Positions 19,379 to 29,992 are shown, numbered from the stretch's first letter. The stretch: 64,000 nt of DNA from P52-10 sp041397365 (GCA_041397365.1 JAWKWT010000011.1:1-64000), one strand, 5' to 3'. Made by a program: numbers and translations. The notes: generated from the sequence alone by a model not told the origin.

Positions 19379-21451
19379 TCAAGCAAACTTCTTCTGGACT
19401 TCCGCCGACACATTGGCCGGCGCTTCTGCGTAGTGGTCGAACTGCATCGTGAAGGTCGCGCGACCCTGGCTCATCGAGCGCAGGTTGTTCACGTAACCGA
19501 ACATGTTCATCAGCGGCACCATCGCATTGATGACGTTGGCGTTGCCGCGCATGTCCTGGCCCTGGATCTGGCCACGACGCGAGTTCAGATCGCCGATGAC
19601 GGAGCCGGTATAGTCCTCCGGCGTCACGACCTCGACCTTCATGATCGGTTCGAGCAGGATCGACTTGCCCATCTGCAACGCTTCGCGGAAGCAGGCGCGG
19701 GTCGCGATTTCGAACGCCAGCGCCGACGAGTCGACGTCGTGGAATTTACCGTCGATGAGCTGCACCTTGACGTCGACCACCGGGAAGCCGGCGACCACGC
19801 CAGCGCCGAGGACGCTTTCGAGGCCCTTCTCAACGCCCGGAATGTATTCCTTCGGCACCGCGCCGCCGACGATCTTCGATTCGAACTCATAGCCCTTGCC
19901 AGCTTCGTTCGGCTCGACGATCAGCGTCACGGCCGCAAACTGGCCGGTACCGCCGGTCTGCTTCTTGTGCGTGTAGCTGTGCTCGACGCGCTTGGTCACG
20001 CGCTCGCGGAAGGCCACCTGCGGCGCGCCGATATTGGCGTCCACCTTGTAGGTGCGCTTCAGGATGTCGACCTTGATGTCGAGATGGAGTTCGCCCATTC
20101 CCTTCAGAATGGTCTGGCCCGACTCGTGATCGGTCGACACACGGAAGGACGGATCCTCGGCCGCGAGCTTCGCCAGCGCGACGCCGAGCTTTTCCTGGTC
20201 GGCCTTGGACTTCGGCTCGATCGCGATTTCGATGACCGGCTCGGGGAATTCCATCTTTTCGAGAATCACCGGATGATCGGCGTCGCACAGCGTATCGCCG
20301 GTGCGCGCTTCCTTCAGGCCGGCCAGCGCGACGATGTCACCGGCATAGGCCTCCTTGATGTCCTCGCGGTTGTTCGCATGCATCAACAGCATGCGGCCGA
20401 TGCGCTCTTTCTTCTCGCGCGTCGAATTGATGACGCCGGTGCCGCTTAGCAGCACGCCCGAGTAGATGCGGCAGAAAGTGATGGTGCCGACGAACGGGTC
20501 ATCCATGATCTTGAACGCCAGGAGCGACATCGGCTCCTTGTCGTCGGCATGGCGCACGATTTCGTTGCCCTTCTCGTCGGTGCCCTTGATCGCGGGCACG
20601 TCGAGCGGCGACGGCAGATAAGCGACGACGGCGTCGAGCAGCGGCTGCACGCCCTTGTTCTTGAACGCGGTGCCGCAGAGAACCGGATAGAACGCGCCGG
20701 TGAGAACCGCCTTGCGGATCAGCCTTTTCAGCGTCGCTTCGTCCGGCTCGGTGCCGTCGAGATAGGCAGACATAGCGTCGTCGTCGAGTTCGACGGCGGC
20801 TTCCACCAGCTTCTCGCGGTATTCCTTCGCCTTGTCGGCGAGGTCAGCCGGGATCGCCTCGACATCGTACATCGAGCCGAGCGAGTCCTGATTGTAGACC
20901 AGCGCCTGCATGCGGACGAGGTCGATCATGCCCTTGAAATTGTTCTCGGAGCCGATCGGAAGCTGGATCGCGACCGGACGCGCGCCGAGACGATCGACGA
21001 TGTCCGAAAGGCACTTGTAGAAGTCCGCGCCGGTCTTATCCATCTTGTTGCAGAAGACGATCCGCGGCACCTTGTACTTGTCGCCCTGGCGCCAGACGGT
21101 TTCGGTCTGCGGCTCAACACCCTGGTTAGAGTCGAGCACGCATACCGCGCCGTCGAGCACGCGCAGCGAACGCTCGACCTCGATCGTGAAGTCGACGTGG
21201 CCGGGGGTATCGATGATGTTCAGACGCTTGCCATCCCAGAACGCGGTCGTCGCGGCCGAGGTGATGGTGATGCCCCGCTCCTGCTCCTGCGCCATCCAGT
21301 CCATCGTCGCGGCACCTTCGTGCACTTCGCCGATTTTGTGGCTCTTGCCGGTGTAATAGAGGATGCGTTCCGTGGTCGTGGTCTTGCCGGCGTCGATATG
21401 CGCCATGATACCGAAATTACGGTAGTCCTCGATGGCATGTTGGCGTGGCAT
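19379..21451 (-). CDS. fusA: elongation factor G
   Basis: 690 residues, intact, the standard length. G1 AHIDAGKTTTTERIL starts near residue 17; the switch-2 motif DTPGHVDF and NKMDKTGAD follow, then domains II-V ending in QFDHYAEAPANVSAEVQK. EF-G is the translocation and ribosome-recycling GTPase. It lies in the str segment order rpsL-rpsG-fusA-tuf with a 41-base gap to tuf. Confidence 0.98.
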   Translation of the reverse strand: MPRQHAIEDYRNFGIMAHIDAGKTTTTERILYYTGKSHKIGEVHEGAATMDWMAQEQERGITITSAATTAFWDGKRLNIIDTPGHVDFTIEVERSLRVLDGAVCVLDSNQGVEPQTETVWRQGDKYKVPRIVFCNKMDKTGADFYKCLSDIVDRLGARPVAIQLPIGSENNFKGMIDLVRMQALVYNQDSLGSMYDVEAIPADLADKAKEYREKLVEAAVELDDDAMSAYLDGTEPDEATLKRLIRKAVLTGAFYPVLCGTAFKNKGVQPLLDAVVAYLPSPLDVPAIKGTDEKGNEIVRHADDKEPMSLLAFKIMDDPFVGTITFCRIYSGVLLSGTGVINSTREKKERIGRMLLMHANNREDIKEAYAGDIVALAGLKEARTGDTLCDADHPVILEKMEFPEPVIEIAIEPKSKADQEKLGVALAKLAAEDPSFRVSTDHESGQTILKGMGELHLDIKVDILKRTYKVDANIGAPQVAFRERVTKRVEHSYTHKKQTGGTGQFAAVTLIVEPNEAGKGYEFESKIVGGAVPKEYIPGVEKGLESVLGAGVVAGFPVVDVKVQLIDGKFHDVDSSALAFEIATRACFREALQMGKSILLEPIMKVEVVTPEDYTGSVIGDLNSRRGQIQGQDMRGNANVINAMVPLMNMFGYVNNLRSMSQGRATFTMQFDHYAEAPANVSAEVQKKFA

Positions 21452-21484
21452 GGGGCTGTCCTTGAATGTCCGGTTGTTTCGCCG

Positions 21485-21955
21485 TTACCAGCGATAGTGC
21501 GAGAACGCACGGTTGGCTTCCGCCATCTTGTGCACGTCTTCCCGCTTCTTGACTGCGTTGCCCCGGTTGTTCGACGCATCGAGCAGCTCGGCCGAGAGCC
21601 GCTCCGTCATCGTCTTTTCGTTGCGCCCCCGCGCAGCCGTAATCAGCCAGCGAATGCCGAGCGCCTGACGGCGCGTCGTACGAACTTCCACCGGCACCTG
21701 ATAGGTCGCACCACCGACGCGGCGCGAACGCACTTCGATCGACGGCATCACATTGTCGAGCGCCTGCTCGAACACGCCGAGCGGATTCTGCTTGGTCTTG
21801 CCTTCGATGATTCCGAGCGCACCGTAGACGATGCTTTCGGCGACCGACTTCTTTCCGTGATGCATCACGGAATTCATGAACTTGGTGATGACGATGTTTC
21901 CGAACTTCGGATCCGGAAGCACTTCGCGTTTTTCAGCAGCGTGACGGCGTGACAT
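21485..21955 (-). CDS. rpsG: 30S ribosomal protein uS7
   Basis: 156 residues, intact. MSRRHAAEKREVLPDPKFGN, KFMNSVMHHGKKSVAESIVY and RRVGGATYQVPVEVRTTRRQ are conserved. S7 nucleates the small-subunit head and touches E-site tRNA. It lies 14 bases after rpsL and 33 before fusA. Confidence 0.98.
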   Translation of the reverse strand: MSRRHAAEKREVLPDPKFGNIVITKFMNSVMHHGKKSVAESIVYGALGIIEGKTKQNPLGVFEQALDNVMPSIEVRSRRVGGATYQVPVEVRTTRRQALGIRWLITAARGRNEKTMTERLSAELLDASNNRGNAVKKREDVHKMAEANRAFSHYRW

Positions 21956-21969
21956 GGAAACCCTCCCGC

Positions 21970-22341
21970 TTACTTCGGACGCTTCGCGCCGTACTTCGAC
22001 CGGCGCTGTTTACGGTTCTTGACGCCCTGCGTATCGAGGACGCCGCGGAGAATGTGATAGCGAACGCCCGGAAGGTCCTTCACGCGGCCGCCGCGGATCA
22101 TGACCACCGAGTGCTCCTGAAGGTTGTGACCCTCGCCCGGAATGTAGCCGATCACCTCGAAGCCGGTCGTCAGACGAACCTTGGCGACCTTACGCAGAGC
22201 AGAGTTCGGCTTCTTCGGCGTCGTCGTATAGACGCGGGTGCAGACACCGCGCTTCTGCGGCGACTGACGCAGAGCCGGCACCTTCTTGCGCGACTTCTGA
22301 ACGACGCGCGGACTTGCGATCAGCTGGTTGATCGTCGGCAT
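21970..22341 (-). CDS. rpsL: 30S ribosomal protein uS12
   Basis: 123 residues, intact. MPTINQLIASPRVVQKSRKK begins it, and TTPKKPNSALRKVAKV and RGGRVKDLPGVRYH contain the lysines (43 and 88 in E. coli numbering) whose changes give streptomycin resistance; both are wild-type here. S12 contacts the decoding centre. It is the first gene of the str-S10-spc-alpha super-cluster. Confidence 0.98.
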   Translation of the reverse strand: MPTINQLIASPRVVQKSRKKVPALRQSPQKRGVCTRVYTTTPKKPNSALRKVAKVRLTTGFEVIGYIPGEGHNLQEHSVVMIRGGRVKDLPGVRYHILRGVLDTQGVKNRKQRRSKYGAKRPK

Positions 22342-22971
22342 GCTTCGCCTTCATCCTTCGTTCGCGCGAAACCCGTCTGGATTTCGCAAATTCAACACGG
22401 CCCGAGAGCCAAATTCCGTTTGGGCATACAAAACGAAACAACGCCAACCACTCGATCACCGAGCGGGAAGCGTTCGATCTCCGCAGAGGACCTCCACAGG
22501 CTCGCGCCCATCAAGGTCATGCACTCAGGATCGATCTCATGAACAGTGTCGAGAGACCGACGATCGTTCTGGTATTGCCTGGCTTTGATCGACAGCGTCT
22601 GAGCAACATTGGTCGAGGTTGGTGCCCGCTTTTCCGTCCGGAGATGCTCTCCTTGGGAAAAAGGGGTGGTCCGTTCCGACGCCGCGAAGCTCACCGCCTG
22701 TCGTAAAGTGCGCGGTTTCTACCCAGCGCGTGGCGGCAAGTCAAGGCATAAAACCGGCGTCAGACAAGCACTTCCTGACCGCCCCGAACAGCGCAAAGAG
22801 CGGACCGGCGCCAGCGATTCCGCCCGCTCCACACCGGCGGTCCCTGCGGCGGGGTCCCAGTCGAGACGTCGGCTCCGAAGATCACGCATTGTGCGTCGCA
22901 GTACAAAACATTGCGACGCAATGAGATAAATTCTTTTATATTCAATAGCTTACGGACGCCTGTTGAATCAA
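22342..22971. other. 630-base gap upstream of rpsL, expected to hold the super-cluster promoter
   Basis: No credible gene is seen; short open frames here lack ribosome-binding sites and conserved features. The leftward promoter of the rpsL transcript must lie here, but I found no hexamer pair good enough to name. A purine-rich site GGATGAAGGCGAAG precedes the rpsL ATG. Confidence 0.5.
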
Positions 22972-24105
22972 TCACGCTGACGGCGACACGCCCGCCTTTT
23001 TGCCTGAAGAGGCTTGCAGTCCGCGAATCCAATCCCGCAGGTCCAACACCCGCACGCGAAGCGCCTCGCCGAACCTCTCGATCACAAAGCTGGCCGACCA
23101 GTGCGGATCGACAGCAACCAGCATATCGATGACCGCGCGGCGGCCCGTCCAGAGCCCCGCCATGAACCCTTCGACCGCGGAACACGAATCGATCTCGGAG
23201 ATATCCGATTCTCCGAACAGCCCTTCAGTCACCTTGCCGACCAGCAGCGCGCCGGGCGAGAATTTCGAAAACTCGGCATCGAACGCCGTTTTCCAAGTAT
23301 AGGCCGTCGATCCGCAATAGAGCAGCACCTGCGCCGCGATCGGTCGCCCGTCGATGATGAGCAACGCCACCGACGCGCTTCCATCGGCCGCCAATTGCGC
23401 AAACCATTGCCGGGTAAAAGCCGCGTCACGCTTGTTGCAGAGCAAGGCCGTGCCCGCCTTGCCCTTCCAGCTTCTCTCCTCAAGCGTGAGAAAGGTTTCA
23501 AAAGCGTCGCAGGCTTTAAGCCCGTCCCGCTGATTCTCGACGTAAACCTCGCCGGCCGCGCTGAGCCGATTCCAGTCCTGCCGCAGCTTCTTGCGCGTGG
23601 ATCCGGATTTCTTCACCCCCTCCTCCCGCGACGCCGCGGGCCGCGAATACCGGGCGAGATACAGCTTGCGGTCGTTTCGCGAGACGAGCGCGCCTTCCAT
23701 CGCGCCAAGCAGATTCGCGTCTGCCCAGAATTGCTTCAGGCGAAGGACCTTCGGCAGCGACACTGACGTTTCGATCTTGCTCAGGAACGCCGCGATCGCC
23801 TCGCCGGCGAAATCCGGATCGACGACCGGGCTCGACAGGAAGGCGTAGTAATACGGGAGCCCTTCCAGAACGGCCGGCAGAAACGGCAGGAGGCGACGCT
23901 CATGCAACGCCCACAGGCCGACCGGCCGCCGCGGCTCGCATCCCTCGTCGAACGCCACCAGGACGTGGATTTTGGCAAACCCGGTTTCGTTCGCCGCTCT
24001 CAGGGCCGCCGGATTCATGAAAGCGTTGGGGGTCGCCCGCGCGCAAAGCGAATGCCAGATGTCCGAGAGATCCGCAGTAGGTGAATAAATCGTTACCGTA
24101 ATCAT
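22972..24105 (-). CDS. BioF2/CelD-like acetyltransferase (GNAT fold)
   Basis: 377 residues from MITVTIYSPTADLSDIWHSL at 24105; codons further upstream have no family similarity. The second half shows KLRQDWNRLSAAGEV, FLTLEERSWKGKAGTALL, VALLIIDGRPIAAQVLLYCG and YTWKTAFDAEFSKFSPGALL. That is the pattern of the double-GNAT family (BioF2, CelD/BcsL) which transfers acyl groups, often in polysaccharide or envelope synthesis. There is no signal peptide or membrane segment, so it is cytoplasmic. The acceptor cannot be told. It is divergent from the FAD gene at 24365, with a 259-base shared regulatory gap. Confidence 0.75.
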   Translation of the reverse strand: MITVTIYSPTADLSDIWHSLCARATPNAFMNPAALRAANETGFAKIHVLVAFDEGCEPRRPVGLWALHERRLLPFLPAVLEGLPYYYAFLSSPVVDPDFAGEAIAAFLSKIETSVSLPKVLRLKQFWADANLLGAMEGALVSRNDRKLYLARYSRPAASREEGVKKSGSTRKKLRQDWNRLSAAGEVYVENQRDGLKACDAFETFLTLEERSWKGKAGTALLCNKRDAAFTRQWFAQLAADGSASVALLIIDGRPIAAQVLLYCGSTAYTWKTAFDAEFSKFSPGALLVGKVTEGLFGESDISEIDSCSAVEGFMAGLWTGRRAVIDMLVAVDPHWSASFVIERFGEALRVRVLDLRDWIRGLQASSGKKAGVSPSA

Positions 24106-24364
24106 CTCGAACCATGCACCTGCAACACGCGAGCCGGCGACACGATGTCGCCGCTGCGCACCGTGTCGCACCTGCATTGCGGTTCCGTTAACCCGATCGC
24201 ACACGCCCGAAACGCATCACAGGCAGAAACAGCAGCCATGTACCGGAGATCATTCACCTTCGCCGAAATGTAAGTAATCCCTGCAAGAGAGGGTTAACTG
24301 TCATAGATCGATGTTAGTTTTATAAATCGTACAAATGCTATCATTTCCGGAACCGGAGATGCGC
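24106..24364. promoter_or_regulatory. divergent promoter region between acetyltransferase and FAD enzyme
   Basis: The rightmost 100 bases are unusually AT-rich for this window (GGTTAACTGTCATAGATCG, TTTTATAAATCG), which suggests the rightward promoter of the FAD gene with TATAAA as a possible -10. No clear operator was found. Confidence 0.35.
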
Positions 24365-25528
24365 ATGCGTGCAGATATCGCGATCATAGGCGGTGGACTT
24401 GCAGGATCAACCGCAGCAGCCATGCTCGGTCGCGCGGGGATCGACACGATCCTGATCGATCCTCACGAGACCTTTCCGCCGGACTTTCGCTGCGAAAAAC
24501 TCGATAGCTCGCAGGTCAGCGTTCTGCGCAAGACCGGCATCGCCGACGAGGTTCTGGCCGCGACGACCGCCGACCGGACTTTCTGGAGCGCCCGCTTTGG
24601 TCAATTGATCGAGAAGCGCGCTGGCGACCAGCACGGCATCATGTATGACGATCTCGTCAATGCCGTGCGTGCGACGATCCCAGCGAACGTCACGCGCGCG
24701 AAAGCGATGGTCACGCATATCGCCACGAGCGCCGACAGGCAGGAGCTGCGTCTGTCGGACGAGCGGACCGTCTCCGCAAGACTGATCGTGCTGGCGAGCG
24801 GATTGAACATCGGCTTGCGGCATCTGATCGGCATCGAACGCAAGGTCCTCAGCCCCTGCTTCTCGATCACCATCGGCTTCGACATGAAGCCGGTCGGACG
24901 GCCGGCATTCGATTTCGACTCGATGAGCTATTACGCCGAGCATCCGTCGGACCAGACCGCTTATCTGACGTTGTTTCCGATCGGCAGCAAAACCCGCGCC
25001 AATCTCTTCACTTATCGCAAGCCCGACGATCCATGGCTTCGGGAGATCCGCAACAACACCGTCGAGACCTTGCACCGGCTGATGCCAGGACTGATGCGAT
25101 TGTCCGGCCCGTTCGAGGTCACAAGCCAGGTCCGCGCGCGCCCGGCCGATCTGTATGTCAGCGAGGGGCACGTCCAGCCCGGCATCGTGCTGGTCGGAGA
25201 CGCCTTCTGCACGACCTGCCCTGCCACGGGTCGGGGAACATCGATGGTGTTCACCGACGTCGAGCGGCTTTGCAACATCCATCTGCCGAGTTGGCTTTCG
25301 AGCCCCGGCATGGACACCTCGAAGATCGCTGCGTTTTACGACGACCCGGTCAAGCGCGCGTGCGACGCAGAAGCGGTCGCGACCGCCCATCGCTTCAAAT
25401 CGATTTCGATCGACGAAGGGTTCAAGTGGACGATGGAGAGGTGGGCGAGGTTCGGCGTTCGCTACGCCGCCGGCATGGCCCGCAATCTCCACGAGCGCGG
25501 CACAGCCAGGATCGGCCGCGCGACCTGA
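24365..25528 (+). CDS. FAD-dependent monooxygenase-like oxidoreductase
   Basis: The dinucleotide-binding fold begins at once: RADIAIIGGGLAGSTAAAML. A second FAD motif, GIVLVGDAFCTTCPATGRG, appears at about two thirds, as in the aromatic-hydroxylase (PHBH/UbiH) superfamily. I chose ATG 24365 because GGAG lies six bases before it; ATGs at 24335 and 24359 are in frame. It is cytoplasmic, about 387 residues. The substrate is unknown. It converges on the ABC exporter operon, whose stop is 24 bases away, and is divergent from the acetyltransferase. Confidence 0.75.
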   Translation: MRADIAIIGGGLAGSTAAAMLGRAGIDTILIDPHETFPPDFRCEKLDSSQVSVLRKTGIADEVLAATTADRTFWSARFGQLIEKRAGDQHGIMYDDLVNAVRATIPANVTRAKAMVTHIATSADRQELRLSDERTVSARLIVLASGLNIGLRHLIGIERKVLSPCFSITIGFDMKPVGRPAFDFDSMSYYAEHPSDQTAYLTLFPIGSKTRANLFTYRKPDDPWLREIRNNTVETLHRLMPGLMRLSGPFEVTSQVRARPADLYVSEGHVQPGIVLVGDAFCTTCPATGRGTSMVFTDVERLCNIHLPSWLSSPGMDTSKIAAFYDDPVKRACDAEAVATAHRFKSISIDEGFKWTMERWARFGVRYAAGMARNLHERGTARIGRAT

Positions 25529-25551
25529 GACGCCCGGCGAATTGACAACGC

Positions 25552-27559
25552 CTATTCGTCGTCGTCCTCGTCTTCGTCATCCGCCTCGCTGACGGCATGC
25601 GAGCGGTGGACCTGATCCTCCCACAGCGCGGCATAGGTGCCGCCCTTGGTGAGAAGCTGCGCATGCGAACCGCGCTCGACCACGCGGCCGCCGCTGACGA
25701 CGATGATCTCGTCCATATCGACCACCGATGTCAGGCGATGGGTGGAGAAGATCATGGTCCGCCCTTCGCCAGCGTCAGCAGCGTTCGGTTGATCGCCGCC
25801 TCCGTGGTCTGGTCCAGCGCTGAGGTCGCCTCGTCCAATAGAAGCACCGACGGATCGCGAACGATGGCGCGCGCAATCGCGATACGCTGGCGCTGGCCGC
25901 CTGACAGCGTGTCGCCGCGCTCGCCGACGATCGTGTCGTAGCCCTCCGGCAGGCTGACGATGAAATTGTGAATTTCGGCCTTCCGCGCGGCCTGCTCCAC
26001 TTCCTCGTCCGTCGCGCCTTCCTTGCCGAGGCGGATGTTTTCGCGCAGCGACATGTTGAACAGCATGTTCTCCTGGAACACCACCGCCATGTTCGCGCGC
26101 AGCGAATCCCGCGTGACGCGGCTGATGTCGACGCCGTCGATCGTGACGCGTCCCTTGGTCGGCACATAAAGCCGCAGGATCAGGTTCAGAAGCGTGCTCT
26201 TGCCGGAGCCGCTGGGGCCGACCACGGCGATGCTGCGCCCGACGGGAATCTTCAGCGACAGATTATCGATGACCGGCTGGTCCGAGCCCTCATAGGTGAA
26301 GCTCACCCGGTCGAAGGTGATGTCGTTCACGATCCGCGGCATCACCGGCGCGCCCGGCCGGTCGGCACCGCGGGCGGCTCGTCGAGCAGTTCCTGCATAT
26401 GGCGGGTCGCCGCCGCCGCCTGAATCGCCACCGGAATGAAGTGCATCAGATGGGCGATGTTGTAGGAGATTTCCCAGAAGGCGCTCTCGAAGGTGACGAA
26501 CGTTCCGATCGAAATCTGCCCCGTCGTCGCGAGATAAGCGCCGATGGCCAGCACGACGAGATGCAGCAGCAGCACCGAGATCGTCACCGTGCGCTCGACC
26601 ATGGTGGACAGGAAGATCGCGCGCACCATGCTGAGGCGTGCGGCGTGGTTGCGCAGCGAGAACCAGCCGAACGCGCGCCGCTGCAAGCCGAAGGCTTTCA
26701 CCACCGCCTGCGCCGCGACGTTCTCCTGCACCACGCCGAGAATCGCGGCTTCGTTCACCTTCTGCTCGTAATTGGCCTGCACCGCCTTCGGCGTAATGAT
26801 GCGCGGGCCGATCAATGTGATCGGGAAGATCAGAAGCGCCACCACGGCCAGTTGCCAGTTCAGCCACAGCATCAAGCCGATGCCGGCGATCAGTTCCATG
26901 AATGGCAGCAGCGCGCCGTTCGCGAATTGCCTGACCGAACTTTCGTAGGCGGCGATGTCGACCGAGAAGCGCGACAGCACCTCGCCGCGCTTGGTCCGCG
27001 CGAAGAACGCGGACGGCAGGTTCTGGACGTGCTCGAACAATCTTGCCCGGACATCGGCAACCAACGCCGAGGCCGTCCGCGCATCCCAGATTTCGTACCA
27101 GATCGCCACGATCGAGGTGACGATTCCGGCCACCGCGAGGATGCCCAGAATGTAATAGAGCGTTTGCAGGTCTTCTTCGTTGAAAGCGTCGTCGATCAGG
27201 AATTTCAGGCTGAGCGGCATGATGACGTTGAACAACGTCTCGATCACCAGGCCAAAGCCGATGATCGCCAGCCCCTTCTTGTAATTGCGCAGCAGCGGCA
27301 GCGTGAAACGATAGACGGTCGCGAATGCGCCGGCCGCCTCGCTCGCGGTAAAGACGACCAGTTCCTCGTCATCCTCGTCGTCGTCGAGATCGACGGCGGC
27401 GGAGGCCGGCGCGAGACCTTCGGCCTTGAGCGCATCGTCGAGGTTCTGCGGCGCGGCAGCGCTCAGCGGCTCCTCGCCGGCGGGCTTGGCGCTCGATTCA
27501 GAGGGGATTTGGGCGGCGACGCCATGCGTCAGAATACCGGTAAGAGCTGACCGCAACAT
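25552..27559 (-). CDS. ABC-type exporter, fused permease and ATPase, two frameshifts
   Basis: An exporter half-transporter of about 668 residues. The N-terminus carries an acidic stretch DLDDDEDDEELVVF before six membrane helices (LAIIGFGLVIETLFNVIMPL, GIGLMLWLNWQLAVVALLIF and others). The ATPase has GPSGSGKST, LSGGQRQRIAIARA, LLLDEATSALD and STHRL. The C-terminus is again acidic (SEADDEDEDDDE). One frame change lies near 26345 between the domains and another near 25755, where one C is missing in the KGRTM codons. It resembles multidrug, lipid or glucan exporters. It is last in a leftward operon with the methyltransferase and oxidoreductase, so it probably exports their product. Confidence 0.8.
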
Positions 27560-27607
27560 GACATGATGCGCGCCGGCGGCGTATGGCCGCCGACGAATCG
27601 CAAACGA

Positions 27608-28255
27608 TCACTCGTCGGTTTTATCGAAGAACGAATAGCGCAGCGAGTCCGCGTCCGCGTACCAGTAGCCCGGCCCTTGTTCGCGGCGATCGTCGCCTCC
27701 CACAGCGCGTCGGTGACATCGCGCCGGTTCATCGACAGGTCGAAGCCGCTGTTGAAGAACAGTTCCGACCACTCCCACCATGTTCCGAGCTTCTTCACGC
27801 CGCGCAGCAGGTTGTACTGGTCGATCAGCGCCGCCGGCAGATCGCTCGTCACCGAGCCGAAGACCAGCCCGGTCTTGACGACCCGATGCAGTTCGGCGAT
27901 GGCGGTCGGGACTTGCGCATCGCTGAGATGGCACAGGCTCGTCTCATAAACGAAATCGAACTGGCCGTTCTTGAACGGCAGATCGATGATCGAACCGAGA
28001 ATATTGTACCTTTGCAACGCTTTCGGCGTGCGCGCATGCGCGGCGCGATTGTTTTCGACGCCCCAGGCGTCGATGCCGCGCGCGCGAAGCGCACCGACCA
28101 GTTCGCCGCTGGCCGAACCCGCCACCAGGAGCTTGTAGTCCTTCGCCCGGTTCCAGACGAGCTTGATCGTGCGCAGCAGATAATCGGGGTCGGTGAACTG
28201 GCTCCAGACCTCGCTATACGGCCCGACGCCGCGGTAGTCGTCAAAATAACCGCGG
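27608..28255 (-). CDS. class I SAM-dependent methyltransferase, start unresolved, frameshift near the end
   Basis: The readable core is GYFDDYRGVGPYSEVWSQF, then motif I LLVAGSASGELVGALRARGI, the acidic ribose-binding residue in WGVENN, and FDFVYETSLCHL, followed by a conserved-looking TWWEWSELFFNSGFDLS. The C-terminus GPGYWYADADSLRYSFFDKT before the stop at 27608 is in another frame. No ATG or GTG is in frame upstream of GKIDRGYFD, so the start is either lost to an indel or overlaps the oxidoreductase end. It is the middle gene of the operon. The substrate is unknown. Confidence 0.65.
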
Positions 28256-28256
28256 T

Positions 28257-29653
28257 CTATCTTGCCGGAGATGGGCTGCGCGCCCTGCCCCTCGCATAGC
28301 GGAGCTTCACGGTTTCAGTCAGGATCAGATCGGTCGCGGCATCCGACGAGTCCAGCAGGCCGTTCAGCGTCGAATCGAACAGATAGTCGCCGACGACCAC
28401 CAGCCCGGCGTGCTCCTTCGGCTCGGGCCGGTGATTGGTCAGCACGTCGCGCACCGGAAGGCCGCCGGGAATCGCATTCACCGACGACAGCCAGCGATGC
28501 ACCTTGCCTTCCACAAGATGTTCGCGCGCATTGCCGATCTCGGCCGGCAGCGATTTCAGCGCGGTGTCGATCAACTGATCGTCGCGCAGATTGACGAACG
28601 CCAGAGCGTCCGAGCCCGCGATCAGGAAATTCAGCACGCCCTGACGGCCGACATCGTGGCGCGCGCCCTCGACATAGACGCAGCAGCCGCCGAACGCCTC
28701 GGACATGAACCATGCGCCGGGAATCTTGTCGCCCCAGAACGGCTCGTCGAACAGCAGCGCGACGCGCAGATAATGCGCCGGCCGGTCGAAATAGGCGACG
28801 TGCTTCACCATCGCCTTGCGAAGCTGCTCGTTCCCCCAGTCGACGGTGGCGAGCCAGTTGTGCGGCAGGCACATCACGACCAGATCGAAGTCGCGGGTTT
28901 CCGGCCCCTTGCCGTTCATCATGTTCAGCTCATAGCGGCCGGTCGCGGTCTTGCCGACCTTGAGGACGCGATGGTTGAACTGAATGTCGGCGTCGATCTC
29001 CCGCGCAGCCGCTCGACGATCTGCTCGTTGCCGTTCTGGATGGAATAGAGGCCGATATAGCCGTCGATATCCATCACGAAATTCTTCAGCGCGTTGAGGC
29101 CGTTGGTGTTGTAGGTCTCGGTGGCGATATCGGAGCGGGCCATTACCTTGAAAAACCGCTTGGCGACCGGGTCCTTCACCTCGCGGTCCAACAGATCCTC
29201 GGCGCTGATGTTCGCCCAGGGATGCTCGTTGTCCTGCGCGCCGATGCCTTCGTAATATTGTTCGAGCGAAATCATCTGCGTGCAGCGCTTGCGGAACGCC
29301 ACGATCGCATCCGCGGTCTTGTCGCCGTATTTGCGGCGCATGCCCTCGACGTCGTTCAGCAATTCGCCGTCCAGCAGCACCTGCTCGGCGTCGATCGGAA
29401 TCGTTTGCAGGCCGAGATGCTGCACCAGTTCGCGCATCGGGTCGGGCCCGAGCATGGAGTAGTCGTAGATTTCGGCAACGCCCGCTTCGTACAGCGCAGG
29501 GGAGGAATCGAATTTGCGCGACATCACCTTGCCGCCGAGCCGCTCCGTCGCCTCGAAAATCGTCACCTTGCAAAGCGGTCCGAGTTTCTTGCGCAAATGC
29601 CACGCGGTCATCAGGCCGCCGGGACCCCCGCCAACAATAGCCAAATCGAGCAT
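28257..29653 (-). CDS. FAD-dependent amine-oxidase/desaturase-like oxidoreductase, one frameshift
   Basis: The start MLDLAIVGGGPGGLMTAWHL at 29653 is a classical Rossmann FAD fold, followed by FEATERLGGKVMSRKF, as in flavin amine oxidases and phytoene-desaturase-like enzymes. The frame breaks near 29005 (about two bases missing in QIVERLR.EIDAD). It continues through DFDLVVMCLPHNWLAT and the C-terminal FAD contact LVVVGDYLFDSTLNGLLDSS. The stop at 28257 may be displaced by another indel. About 465 residues. It is the first gene of a three-gene operon with a methyltransferase and an exporter, suggesting modification of a lipid or secondary metabolite; that is inference. Confidence 0.75.
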
Positions 29654-29937
29654 TTTGCCCCTTCCTTCGGACGCGACCGCTTCACATCCCTGCCGCCCGC
29701 GCGGACTCCGCCCGGTCGCTAAAGAGAAAAGCGTTTTGCACCTGAAAGGAAGATGAACAAACCGGGGGTGAAGGGTAAAAACATGGACGAAAGTTAAGAA
29801 TGGCCCGGATTCTTTCGTCCTCCTGCTGAAAATCTCGAAAACTGGACCGAGATGCGACGAAATGGCTCGGGCCACGGCATTGCAGCAACCGCCCGACCGA
29901 CCAACCCACGCGCGAACGGACACGGAAACCAAAACAC
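29654..29937. other. gap upstream of the oxidoreductase operon
   Basis: 284 bases between the rpoC terminator and the oxidoreductase start. It must contain the leftward promoter of the oxidoreductase operon, but no clear hexamers were recognised. No gene is seen. Confidence 0.4.
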
Positions 29938-29963
29938 AAAAGGCCGGGTTTCCCCGGCCTTTT
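29938..29963 (-). terminator. strong Rho-independent terminator after rpoC
   Basis: AAAAGGCCGGG-GAAA-CCCGGCCTTTT is a perfect inverted repeat with flanking A and T runs, so it would work in both directions. It lies 30 bases beyond the rpoC stop. Confidence 0.92.
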
Positions 29964-29992
29964 GCAGTTTTCATGACGCCTTTTGCGTTCCG

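Noticed and set aside
22392..22694. A 100-codon minus-strand frame upstream of rpsL
   Set aside because: It has no ribosome-binding site or recognisable features and lies where the rpsL promoter is expected.
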